Assembly (NCBI RefSeq): GCF_963662255.1
Contig: NC_085049.1
Location: 27,932,142 to 27,996,141, forward strand
Origin: Cinclus cinclus
Lineage: Eukaryota > Chordata > Aves > Passeriformes > Cinclidae
Reading direction: 5' to 3'
Length of the DNA: 64,000 bases
Shown here: positions 53,001 to 61,284 of the stretch, one piece after another
Position numbering within the stretch: the stretch's first letter is position 1
Layout: each line of letters begins with the position of its first letter
Program-made: the position numbers and the translations under genes
The notes under the pieces: model-generated
The model's database searches: none
Told to the model about the DNA's origin: nothing
What the model saw: only the letters and a program-made list of their open reading frames with translations

Positions 53001-54680
53001 GTTGTGGAGTCTCCCTCACTGGAGATACTTAAGAGCCATCTGGATACAATCCTGTGCAGTGTGCTCTGGGATGACCCTGCTTGAACAGGGAGGTTGGACC
53101 AGATGATCCACTGTTGATTCCAACATACCCATTCTGTGATGCTGTGATATGCACATCTTCTCCTTAGCATTGAAGATATGTACATTTTGCCCTAGAAGGC
53201 ATTGTGCTATAGAGAAGATAAATATTAGAGACAAAGAAGGGTAAGACAGGGAAGAGGAGCTTAGATCAGCATAAGGAAGTGCCTCAAAACTTTGAAATTA
53301 TGAAGCTGAGAAACAAGACAAAGCTGTGCCTTCCTGTGTAATTTAGGTTCATCTTTTCTTGCCTTAGCTGTTATTGCAGTCCTGGGATGACAGTTTCTTG
53401 TTTTTACAATGACATGAAATCAATCTCACAGATAATTTCTGTCTTCAAGTGAGCTATCATTTGGCAAAATAATTCCATATTAAGGGAGAAGGAATATGTT
53501 GAAAGGCAAAAAATTCTGTTGCTACCCAAGTAAAAATCATGAATTATGATGTCATGATTAAACAGCATCCCAGTACTTCTACTGAATTCAGATCATGGCA
53601 GATTTGTGATTCTGAAAGAATACTCTGCAGTGCTGGGCTAAGCTGTTCATACTGCGTCTGCTGCTAAAATCTTCAGAACATGGGTGCATGGTACAGAGCT
53701 GTGCTGTTCGACTCCATGGCCCAGCTCCAGGCAAGCCCAGATGAGTCTCACCAGTTTGTGTTGATGGAAGTGGACTGTTTTGCTGTACCTCTGAATGTCA
53801 GAACTTGTACAAGTTCCTCTAGTCTGTGCTGCTCTGGTGTCCCAGTTCCCTTGGAGCTGGTTTGGGTACCCACGTAGCACAGCCCTCCCATGAGTCAAGG
53901 GCACACAAAGCAGTCACTGAAGTTGTTTTTAGGTAAATTCAGCCTGCCATTTTGATGAATGGTTTTAATCACATGGTGACTTTATCAGCATTAAACACTT
54001 GAGAAAATTCTACTGCTGAGTAATTCCTGGCCAGTAAATTACTTTGCATCTCATGTTTCAGATCAATATAGTAAAACAATGCTGAAAGGGGTTTGTAACA
54101 TGGATTTAATGGAAGTTACTTTACAGGCATTTCTGCAGATTAGTTTATGTCACCACTGGCAGACCCAAGATCTACGTGGACATAATTGTAGTTCCAATAG
54201 CAAAGAATCCTTCAGTATAAACAATGTGGGTCTTTAGAGCTTCCTGGTGTTTAATTATCACTAATCAGTAACTAAGTGAGGTAACATCTTATGCACCAGG
54301 TTCTTAATACATTCTGTGTGGTGAAGGATAGGTCTCCCTGTGTTGTGGAGAGCAAATGGGCTGGAAGGCAGAGGTCATCTTGGTTGAGTCTGAGCTAAGA
54401 ATGCAATTGTATTTTATTAGTAAAATCAGCATTACAGCCTTGCTGAAGTCATGTTTGGTGTTTAACTGTTACCTGCACACAGGGCACTGAGGGATCCTTT
54501 GGCATTGATAATGAGGAATATGAAGCTATGCCTGTGGAGGTGAAGCTCCTACCCCGCAAACTCCGGTTCTTCTGTGATCCCAGAATGAGAGAGCAGATGC
54601 TGCAGGCACCAGTACAGCAAGAATTCATGGCAGAGGGGCAAAGCTCACCAGTCTTACCAAGGTCTCTTCAAGGCACATGA
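19935..54680 (+). CDS. AGK: Acylglycerol kinase, mitochondrial (complete, 15 coding exons)
   Basis: AGK phosphorylates mono- and diacylglycerol to lysophosphatidic and phosphatidic acid in mitochondria; in vertebrates it is also a subunit of the TIM22 carrier translocase. The exons join in frame at 19935-20035, 27780-27819, 31638-31717, 32947-33022, 34393-34485, 35395-35427, 37376-37470, 39503-39572, 40316-40395, 42434-42491, 44768-44912, 46009-46106, 48276-48346, 52548-52632 and 54483-54680, giving 1,323 nt or 440 residues. Every intron is GT-AG. A hydrophobic, aromatic-rich N-terminal segment (about residues 15-31) matches the known membrane anchor. The lipid-kinase nucleotide-binding motif GGDGT is at residues 123-127, preceded by LIIIA. 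The match to human AGK (422 aa, from memory) runs over the whole length, from RNHWKK to LLPRKL. Compared with human there are two residues fewer near residue 275 and about 20 extra at the C terminus. The start is chosen by homology; it has a purine at -3 and G at +4. Confidence 0.97.
23802..23835. repeat. Perfect 11-bp inverted repeat in AGK intron 1
   Basis: GAATCTTAGGT and its exact reverse complement ACCTAAGATTC are separated by 12 bases. Could be a decayed transposon end or chance. Confidence 0.7.
26761..26780 (+). repeat. (GCCTT)4 simple repeat
   Basis: Four perfect pentamers in AGK intron 1. Confidence 0.9.
27780..27819 (+). CDS. AGK: AGK coding exon 2 (40 nt)
   Basis: Completes Cys34 and encodes [13 protein letters not shown] (to residue 47). 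The acceptor is TGATAG and the donor is GTAATA. It corresponds to human [13 protein letters not shown]. The first base restores the split codon TG|T, and the exon ends in phase 0. Confidence 0.95.
27820..31637 (+). other. AGK: AGK intron 2
   Basis: AT-rich intron with a very AT-rich block at about 30050-30115 and a 20-bp tandem duplication at 30312-30355. No genes recognised. Confidence 0.85.
30312..30355 (+). repeat. 20-bp tandem duplication (GAGCCTTGTTGGGTTGTTTA)
   Basis: Two adjacent 20-base copies with two mismatches, followed by the first four bases of a third. Confidence 0.9.
31638..31717 (+). CDS. AGK: AGK coding exon 3
   Basis: Encodes residues 48-73, [12 protein letters not shown] then [13 protein letters not shown], and two bases of Gly74. 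The [12 protein letters not shown] stretch is the first conserved block of the diacylglycerol-kinase catalytic fold. The acceptor is CTTAG and the donor is GTAAAG. Confidence 0.96.
32947..33022 (+). CDS. AGK: AGK coding exon 4
   Basis: Completes Gly74 and runs to Lys99, including [17 protein letters not shown]. The acceptor is TTCTAG and the donor is GTAAGA. The exon ends in phase 0. Confidence 0.96.
34393..34485 (+). CDS. AGK: AGK coding exon 5 (GGDGT kinase motif)
   Basis: Encodes residues 100-130, [16 protein letters not shown] then [20 protein letters not shown] (123-127) is the diagnostic ATP-binding loop of diacylglycerol and sphingosine kinases; Gly126 is the residue whose mutation inactivates human AGK. 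The acceptor is CTTCAG and the donor is GTACTG. Confidence 0.97.
35395..35427 (+). CDS. AGK: AGK coding exon 6 (33-nt microexon)
   Basis: Encodes only [11 protein letters not shown] (residues 131-141). It is in phase 0 at both ends, so skipping it would keep the frame while removing part of the helix after GGDGT. The acceptor is TTTTCAG and the donor is GTGAGA. Human has VVTGVLRRTDE here. Confidence 0.95.
37376..37470 (+). CDS. AGK: AGK coding exon 7
   Basis: Encodes residues 142-172 and two bases of Gln173: [27 protein letters not shown] and TSQV. The acceptor is TCCAG and the donor is GTAAGT. Human reads GET where this exon reads GKT (Lys156), a charge reversal in a conserved loop; see findings. 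Confidence 0.95.
39503..39572 (+). CDS. AGK: AGK coding exon 8
   Basis: Completes Gln173 (CA|A) and encodes [19 protein letters not shown] then LQIK to residue 196. The acceptor is TTTTGCAG and the donor is GTGAAA. It ends in phase 0. Confidence 0.96.
40188..40223. repeat. Perfect 11-bp inverted repeat in AGK intron 8
   Basis: CTTCTGTTAAA and TTTAACAGAAG flank a 14-base loop about 90 bases before exon 9. It could fold as a hairpin in the pre-mRNA. Confidence 0.7.
40316..40395 (+). CDS. AGK: AGK coding exon 9
   Basis: Encodes residues 197-222, [19 protein letters not shown] then DAGVKVS, and two bases of Lys223. It follows a long T tract and TACAG. The donor is GTAAGA. It is strongly conserved with human. 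Confidence 0.96.
42434..42491 (+). CDS. AGK: AGK coding exon 10
   Basis: Completes Lys223 and encodes [19 protein letters not shown] (to residue 242). The acceptor is TTTTTTCAG and the donor is GTAAAT. It ends in phase 0. Confidence 0.96.
44768..44912 (+). CDS. AGK: AGK coding exon 11
   Basis: Encodes residues 243-290 and one base of Glu291. It starts [20 protein letters not shown], passes through an acidic, proline-rich linker and ends in a basic stretch [10 protein letters not shown]. The acceptor is unusual (CCAAG, with A at -3) and the donor is a weak GTGGGC, yet the frame and homology fix both edges. This exon is two codons shorter than its human counterpart. Confidence 0.93.
46009..46106 (+). 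CDS. AGK: AGK coding exon 12
   Basis: Completes Glu291 (G|AA) and runs to Thr323, including [20 protein letters not shown] and RQLDLT. The acceptor is TATGCAG and the donor is GTAAGT. It matches human QLSTIELSI. Confidence 0.95.
48276..48346 (+). CDS. AGK: AGK coding exon 13
   Basis: Encodes residues 324-346, [20 protein letters not shown] then VHR, plus two bases of Gly347. The acceptor is TTGCACAG and the donor is GTGAGT. It corresponds to human KEDFLNICIEPDTISKGDF. Confidence 0.94.
51637..51660 (+). repeat. (TGTC)6 microsatellite
   Basis: Six perfect TGTC units in AGK intron 13. Confidence 0.95.
52402..52428 (+). repeat. (AT)n microsatellite
   Basis: AT dinucleotide run with one AA interruption, about 120 bases before AGK exon 14. 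Confidence 0.9.
52548..52632 (+). CDS. AGK: AGK coding exon 14
   Basis: Completes Gly347 and encodes [18 protein letters not shown] then [10 protein letters not shown] (to residue 375). The acceptor is TGGACAG and the donor is GTGAGA. This is the most divergent internal exon relative to human, but QAS-C-L-PE anchors remain. Confidence 0.92.
52633..54482 (+). other. AGK: AGK intron 14
   Basis: Contains a CR1 3' fragment at about 52922-53149 in the sense orientation. The rest shows no recognised feature. Confidence 0.85.
52922..53149 (+). mobile_element. CR1 LINE 3'-end copy in AGK intron 14
   Basis: Carries the signature end of CR1: GGAATTTCCACCTGAACATG, then GCACTGGAGCAGACTGC, AGAGAGGTTGTGGAGTCTCC and AGGTTGGACCAGATGATC. 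It ends in the degenerate octamer-type tail ATTCTGTGATGCTGTGAT. It is 5' truncated and covers the last codons of ORF2 plus the short 3' UTR, with the frame decayed. Confidence 0.88.
54483..54680 (+). CDS. AGK: AGK coding exon 15 (terminal, extended C terminus)
   Basis: Encodes residues 376-440 and TGA at 54678-54680. It begins [20 protein letters not shown] and continues [20 protein letters not shown], matching human AGK. Human AGK ends a few residues after REQML; here the frame continues for about 20 more codons to SLQGT. The acceptor is GCACACAG. Confidence 0.95.
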   Translation, partial: GTEGSFGIDNEEYEAMPVEVKLLPRKLRFFCDPRMREQMLQAPVQQEFMAEGQSSPVLPRSLQGT

Positions 54681-54965
54681 GACTTAACTAACTCAATTAA
54701 CCCCACTAGACTAATAAGCCTTTTGGCTATTTTTATGTGCGAGGTACTTCCACTGGAAGTGTATGATTTGACTGGTCTCAAAGGGGTTAAAAATGCAAAT
54801 GAAAATTCTGAAAAATGCATGTTAACTTGATGGCATCTTTTTCTCCCCCTCCCCTAAGAAGTCGTCATTGTTCCATTTACAGCACTACAGGGTGAGTGCT
54901 GTGTGCCAGATGCTACTGCTGTAATGCAATTATATATTAAAGTAAAATTTAAGTATATTTGTCAT
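54681..54965 (+). other. AGK: AGK 3' UTR (probable short form)
   Basis: Starts after the TGA stop. An ATTAAA hexamer at 54936-54941 is followed by a GT-rich stretch near 54960-54975, a plausible cleavage region. Alternative AATAAA signals at 55114-55119 and 56282-56287 would give longer UTRs. The end is an estimate. Confidence 0.5.
54936..54941 (+). terminator. Candidate AGK polyadenylation signal (ATTAAA)
   Basis: First poly(A) hexamer downstream of the AGK stop codon, 256 bases after it, with GT-rich sequence following. Confidence 0.45.
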
Positions 54966-55113
54966 TGTGTTCTAAAAGTTTAGGTTTACTTTACCCATGC
55001 AAAACCTGGGGTCCTGGAAAAAAGACTATTTGGGGGGTGTTATGCTAAGGAATTCTATGAAACATTGGAGTTGCCACATTAAAACAGATGGTTGGTTATC
55101 TACTCTGTCACAA

Positions 55114-55119
55114 AATAAA
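55114..55119 (+). terminator. Alternative AGK polyadenylation signal (AATAAA)
   Basis: Canonical hexamer 434 bases after the AGK stop; would extend the 3' UTR past the ATTAAA site. Confidence 0.35.
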
Positions 55120-55943
55120 CTGGAGATTGGTGATACAAAGCTTGAAAGCAAGTTTAAAAGTTCCCTGTATGCATCTGGATAAGGTATTTATGTTAATTTT
55201 TTTCATCTTGCCAGATTCAACAGCACAGAGCTCCTGTAATTATCTAGTAGAAATGTATTCCTTTGATCAATTTAGGTATATTGCACAGAATCAAATTGGA
55301 AAACATCATTGTCCGAAAGCTGTATGAAGTACACTTGGCAAGACTCTTTAACAAGCTGAGTGAGTCTTTTTTTTTTTTTGTATTTCTTTTATTCCTGCAG
55401 TAGTGTAACACCAGTAAGGACATCCAAATAATGTTTATTATTTATTGTGTCTGATTGCTCTTCTCTAATGTAAACAGTGCTCACCACTCCATATGCAGCC
55501 TCCATCCCCTTGAGCCTCAGTACCATAATTCGTTTTGTTGCTTTTATGAGCTTTTGTTTGTAGCTTTAATTGGTGAAAGGAAGTATTACTGATTTAGGCA
55601 AGCCTATCTGTTGCCTTTATTCTAACTTAGAAATTCACATGATTCTGCCTTACTTACTGGAAGAAAGAAAATTGTCCTAATTTTTCTGATGTGATTGTAG
55701 TCCATGTGTTATGCTGTGGTCTAGTCTAAGTTCACTTGTTGACTCTCTGCTGTTACCAAAATACAGACATAAGTGAGTTGGCTTCCAGCAGCTCTGTCAA
55801 GGACTGAGTCCTGGCAGCCTGTGCTCCAACAGCATCCTCTGCTGGAGAATATTAAAGCAGAAATGCCTCGAAAGGGGAAGCAGGGTTGGGTTTCTGCATA
55901 ACACTGTGACCAAACTGAATGTTCTTCTTCCCTGGACTACATT

Positions 55944-56012
55944 GTGGAGAGACAAATTACCTAAACTAGGTGATCTTTAAAGTCTCTTCCAGGCCTAGCT
56001 GCTCTATAACTC
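55944..56012 (+). mobile_element. Possible CR1 3'-tail remnant
   Basis: CTAGGTGATCTTTAAAGTCT followed by CTTCCAGGCC and a CTATAAC tail resembles a decayed avian CR1 end (consensus CTAGATGATCTTTAAAGGTC). Too short for certainty. Confidence 0.35.
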
Positions 56013-56314
56013 TTGACTGAGACGGAAGGGGGTAGAAGCCTGCTAGTTCCTTTACACAGTTGTGCTGGTGATAGGACCTGGTTTGTACTGTCTGTCTTTT
56101 GGTTTGCAGTAATGGAGAGTGCCCAGTGGAGCCCTGGGTCACTCTCTAAGGAACATGGTGGTTGTGCTTTGCTCTTTTTGCTTACCACAGAGACACTTGG
56201 GACATTGCTCTGAAGCCCCTGGCTTATTCAAGAGTCAAGGGCAGTTCTCACCACTGGAGTTTTTCCTCAAGTTGATGTTTCAATAAAATCAGCAATTTTT
56301 TTTTTTTTCTCCAG

Positions 56315-56350
56315 TGGCAGGAAAGACAAGGCAGCAGCCATTTCAAAAAG
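56315..56350 (+). other. Exon-like 36-nt segment with strong splice signals
   Basis: Preceded by a 13-T pyrimidine tract and CTCCAG, followed by AAAAG|GTAAGC. The 36 bases are open in frame 1 (WQERQGSSHFKK). It might be a cryptic or alternative exon of AGK read-through transcripts. No homology is known to me. Confidence 0.2.
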
Positions 56351-59300
56351 GTAAGCTTTAATTGCATTTAAAAATACCCATGTTTTTAGTAAGCAGTTTC
56401 TCTACAGAGCCACAGGCTTATGGGAGCAACCACACATCTGCAAGATGCAAACATCAGAGCTGTTAGAATTCGACCCAGCCTGCTGCAAGGGGTGAGATGG
56501 TGAGAACAGGCTCCTTGTTCATCTCTACCATTATACAGGGAAAATCACTAATTCTCTTCCATAGCTCCCATTGCAATGTGATTCCTTGCTTGGGGGTAAC
56601 CAAGAGATCCTTTCAGAATTGGTATTGCTGATGCTGTTCTCATGTTAAGGTGCCAAGGATCATCTGCGACACAGGCTGGTATTTGAATATTCTTATCAGC
56701 GTAAGCTGGTATAAGTACCATTCAAGTAATTTTTTTCCTTCATCTCAGTTCAGAGTTTTTCCAGTATAGGGTAATTCTAGACCTCTGAATTGCAACATTC
56801 AGAGGGGAGGTGTGAGATAGACACTACATAAAATAGGCAGGGGCTGAACCCACTATCTACAGTGCTGAGGACTCAGTTCTCATGTTTCTATCTGACAGCA
56901 ACACAGAAAACTTTCTTTGTACAAACTCCAAGACAGGAATGAGTAGAATCCTAGGGCCCACTCACAAAAACATTTACCCTGGCTTCAACTTACAGTCCAG
57001 TCTAGAAGGGCTTAAAATACTGTAACATAAATAAAAAGGAAGGATAACAATGTTATGATGGACCAGCTCAAGGCACCTGTTTATTTTGACCACATTTAAA
57101 CATTCCCATTTGAATGGCATGTTGCATTAACCAAGATCTAAAATCCTGGTTCACAGGCATTTAGTACCCTCTGTTTTAGACAGATCACACTGTTAAGTCA
57201 ATACATTCCAGTCCCTTGTAAAAGACATTTATGTTGTCTTTTCCCATAATTACTATACCACTGGTTTTGGGAAGGTTGGAAGAAGACAGCAACTAACTTA
57301 GAAGTAAGGGCTAGGATGAGAGTTTGGGTTAGTATGCATGCTTTGTACCTAGAATTTTTTCTTTAGGATAGAGTGCTCTTGCCCTGCTATTCCAAGAGCC
57401 ACTGTCTTTCCACCTCCCAGAGAGAAGCATGCCTGTCCCTTGCATAGTCTGTGGCCAGGAAGGCCACAGCTACTGCCAGCCTTTTACTCATTAACTTTGA
57501 CAGGTGTTAAAATGGGCTATGACCACAACCCCACTTAACTGAATGAGCTGTACAGGGAGCTACTTCCTCATGAAAAGGTGATGGAATTTTCTTCTGCACC
57601 TAAGAACGGTGGACAGGCAAGTGCAGTACACCATAGTAAGTACCTCATGTATGCTAGAAAAGAAGGTGGTAGCATGTCTGTAAGACAAATCTGAATTCTG
57701 ATTCCATAAAGTGCCTTTCTTCCAGTATCCATTATAGTTCTTTATTGTACTTGGCTCTGTGCAGCTTGGCCTACCCTTGCAGTGAGAAGACTTTTGGATG
57801 ATTTAAATATCTGGCATAGTGTTGCTTGTTCAGATTGAAGGCCTAGCTTTTATGTCTCTCATAAACTTTACCCTTCAATGCAGATAGTACAAGTAGTAAT
57901 AATTCATTGCTTGATTATACATTTCTAGTGCAGTTTGAGTTAAGATGCAGTTAGGAAGCTCTTGTTCTCCTGTTAAAGTCAAGCAAGTACCAGCTGAGAA
58001 CCCGCACTGGCTATCCAGTTATTTGAGTTTTGGAAAACACACTGGGGCACAGCATAGACCTGGTTACTGTAACCACCATTCAAACCTGGGCTCTGGTCAC
58101 AGCAAGTGATCAGAGACATTACACCCAAGAAACTGAAGGCACCACTGTAAAGGCAAAGTATTTCAAAGGGAGAAATCAGCAATATCCTATCTTATGCCAC
58201 GCTTCCCTCCCTCTTTTGATTTGAAAAAGACCCAGTAGATGTCTCCCAGTTGCTAGTATGCAACAAAGCACTGAGTGCCCAGGAGAGGATTTTGAATATC
58301 TGTACATAACTTTTTTACCTTGAATTATGTTAGAAAGATAAGACTCAGTTAAACTGGTTCCACAGAACAGTCCTTCATGTCCCAAGCTGTAACAATTTGT
58401 TTCTATTATGTAGCCATTACCCATTTCTCAAGAACTTTCCAGGTGTGATAAACATAAGAGCAGTGTCTTTTAGAAAAGGAGTGCAGGTGAAAGCACTTTT
58501 GTAGCTAATCAAATAAGGAAGGATTAGGAGAGAGAAGTCTTGTTCTGTTTTCTGCTGGACAACTTCCTGACTTTGTAGCAGCTGCCTGCCAAGAGAGACT
58601 TGGTAGAGAAGCAAAATTACAAGGAAGAACAAAATAGGCTGCAGCCATCCAACTGGATGTAGCACATGGATGCTACTACAGTAATCTGTTCACTTTGGTG
58701 CTTCTGCACCCATACTGCTGCTAACAACTGAGCACCTTTTTTATGCAAAGCAGAGGTTTAATAAATGTCAGATAGGAATTTCAGGAGCTTCTGCTCAGTG
58801 GGCTCTGGTTGTGCTGTCCAACAGCTTGTAAACAACAGTGCTCTAATGCAGGGTGTTACAAAGTCTCTGACTGCAGTGACTTCAAATTTCACCATTAAAT
58901 CAAAGGTTTGTTTCTGTTTAGTTTAGCAAAAGAACTAGTGACAAAGAGAATAGAAAATCATTAACAACTGACTACAGCTAAACTATGTAACAAACCTTCA
59001 AGAAAGTGAGAGGAGAAATTGCTAGAGACTAGTTTCAGTTCCGTTTTTTTTTCTTTTTGATGTCTGAAGAAATGACAGCAATATAAGGGCAGCTCAGCTG
59101 TACTTCCTCAGGGATCATCACTGCAGACAGCATGTTAAAACACGTGGAAGTTAGAGAAAAAAAAGTATGGAGGTTGTAGGCCACTTTTATACTTCAGGTG
59201 TCAAGTTAAAAACAAAGCCATTTCTTAAGAGAGACTGGTCTTTCAATTAAATGATACTCAGCTGGTTTTACCTCTTTTTACATTTTTTCCCTCAGCCTTC

Positions 59301-61088
59301 TAAGGATGATGATGTTACAGTTGTTCTGAGAAATTGACAGCATATTTTCTTCTATACAGAAATATCCAAAGCATTGATGAAGCAGCCAGGGAAGTGACTG
59401 CTCAGAGACAGGCAAATTGCAGGAACAATTGCCTCCTCCTTTCCAGAGGGAGACAATCCACAGAGGGTATGCGTGGAGAACATTTGCTTCACCTGTTTCA
59501 AAAAGGTGCTGGCCTGCTTTAGAGTGAGGTCTCAGTGGTTCAGGCTCTGTTTCATCCTATAAAATGCTAGGACAAGTGGATACATCAGCTACAGTTGGCA
59601 TTCCTACAACACAGAGAAAGCCTCCAAGGCTGCTGAAATCTGTAACAATAGAAGCAGCAACTAATCATCTCTGGCCACAGTTCAGGCAGAACAGTCAGCT
59701 TAAAGCTGATATTGCTGCTGGCTGAAGGATTTAGGGCAAAGCTGTATGTCACACCTAGAACCCACAGTACCACTCTTGGATTTTGCATGGCAGAAGGGTT
59801 ACTCTTTACTGGGATAGCCTTCTTAGAGGCAATGACTAGTCCTTCAGGAACTGAATCCTGTTCTTTCCACAGCATAAGTAAACATCTAGTTCTACAGCTC
59901 TGCCCAGGAAAAAAGACAGACTTGCTTTTAAACATTGTTCCTAGCAGCTGGGCCAGTTAAGAATAGCAAACTCCAAGGGAACCTCCTGCAAACTTCAGTT
60001 CCAGCTGAAAGGTCTGTTCTGTCTCACACAGAAAGCCAGGGATAGCAGCAGGCAGTGCTGAAGGCTCAACAAAAGGAGGAGTAGCAGACAATTAGTGTTA
60101 AAGCAAAGGAGCAACAAGTCCCATCAGCTACAAAGGGCTAGTGACATTAGTTAAAGCATACTTATTCTATCCCATGCAGCCCAGCACCATCCAAGCTGAA
60201 GCTGGAGAACAAAGTGACTGCAAAGTGGCTCAGTGGTGTTGGTCCCTGTTAAATGGGAGACCATCTTGCTGGTTTGAAGATTTTAAACCAAAGCAGCAGG
60301 TGTGATGCAACTAAAAACCAGAGGAGGTGGTGGGAAGGATTGAGGAGAGAGGGTGCTCTTCTCCAGCTACGATAGGTAGGTGCAGTCTCTGTTTAGACCA
60401 CCTCAGATGCTGGAAGTGAAACCATGCTGCTCCAGTAAGCAAAGTCATAAGATCCTGTAGTGTCCCCAGTCCCAAACTTCCTTCTGCCATTTACAAGGAA
60501 AGGTGGCTTTATTCCAAATCACTTTAAAGTTGGGTGAGGAGTGTTTAAAGGAGTCCTGGTTCTTATCGTTGGTTTAACTGTCCCACCAATAAACTTGGTA
60601 GGAGCTATTTGTGAGACTGGGCCATTAACAGCTTGTGCTGAAGCCCTCTTCAGTCCACAAGTGGAAGGGGGAGTTGATAGGAGGATTTTCCAGCCAAGTC
60701 TGAAAGCTCAGCTATAGTATTTCACATTGGTTGTCATCAAAGTGCTTTCCTGAAGTCTTCAGCCCTCAGGTATCCAGGCTAGGCCAAAACCTAGCTATCA
60801 CTGGCAACAGTGAGGTTTGGTGCAAAGGTGCCACTGGTCCTAGCTAGACAACAAAAAAACACAAATGAAAGGGAAAGGGAGACAAAAACCAAAAGGAACC
60901 CTGGAGCAGGTACTCACTGGGAAGTTGAGTGTGAGAAAATAAAATCACATTTTGTTTTAAAATTATAAATACTCTCCATATAAAGTTATTAAATAACTGT
61001 GGCCGTGGTGAGTTCCAGTGATCCTCCTAAGCAATGTCTGGTAGTCTTTAAAAAATGATCTTTGCTCCCCATCTCTCTTGCCCTTGGT
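56340..61088 (-). other. DENND11: Probable long 3' UTR of DENND11 (far end uncertain)
   Basis: Non-coding sequence follows the DENND11 stop on the minus strand. Minus-strand poly(A) hexamers occur at 60508-60513, 57741-57746 and 57080-57085 (AATAAA) and at 56357-56362 (ATTAAA). Human DENND11 has a 3' UTR of several kilobases, so a distal end near 56.3-57.1 kb is plausible. No exon of another gene and no recognisable repeat were seen in this stretch. Confidence 0.45.
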
Positions 61089-61284
61089 TTAAGTGCAGCA
61101 GGGGTTGTCAATGACTAGCATAACATCAATGCCATACACTTCCAGGAGGTCCATAAGGAAACTTCGATCCCCCTGGGGATCCAGGCCCATGCCTCGTGCG
61201 TGGTCAGCTGTCAATGTCTTGTCCTGGCTGGCTGACACCTCCATCAGAGTCTGGAATATGCGGTTGTTCTGCTCCATGAAAAAC
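61089..61284 (-). CDS. DENND11: DENND11 terminal coding exon
   Basis: Follows CTGTAG, completes Leu (TT|G) and encodes [40 protein letters not shown] and [20 protein letters not shown] then PCCT, with a TAA stop (plus-strand TTA at 61089-61091). The final residue is Thr where human has Pro. Confidence 0.97.

Larger units (their letters stand above)
54966..56314. other. Between the AGK and DENND11 3' ends
   Basis: Contains alternative poly(A) signals for both strands and a possible decayed CR1 tail near 55944-56012. No coding gene recognised. Confidence 0.5.
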
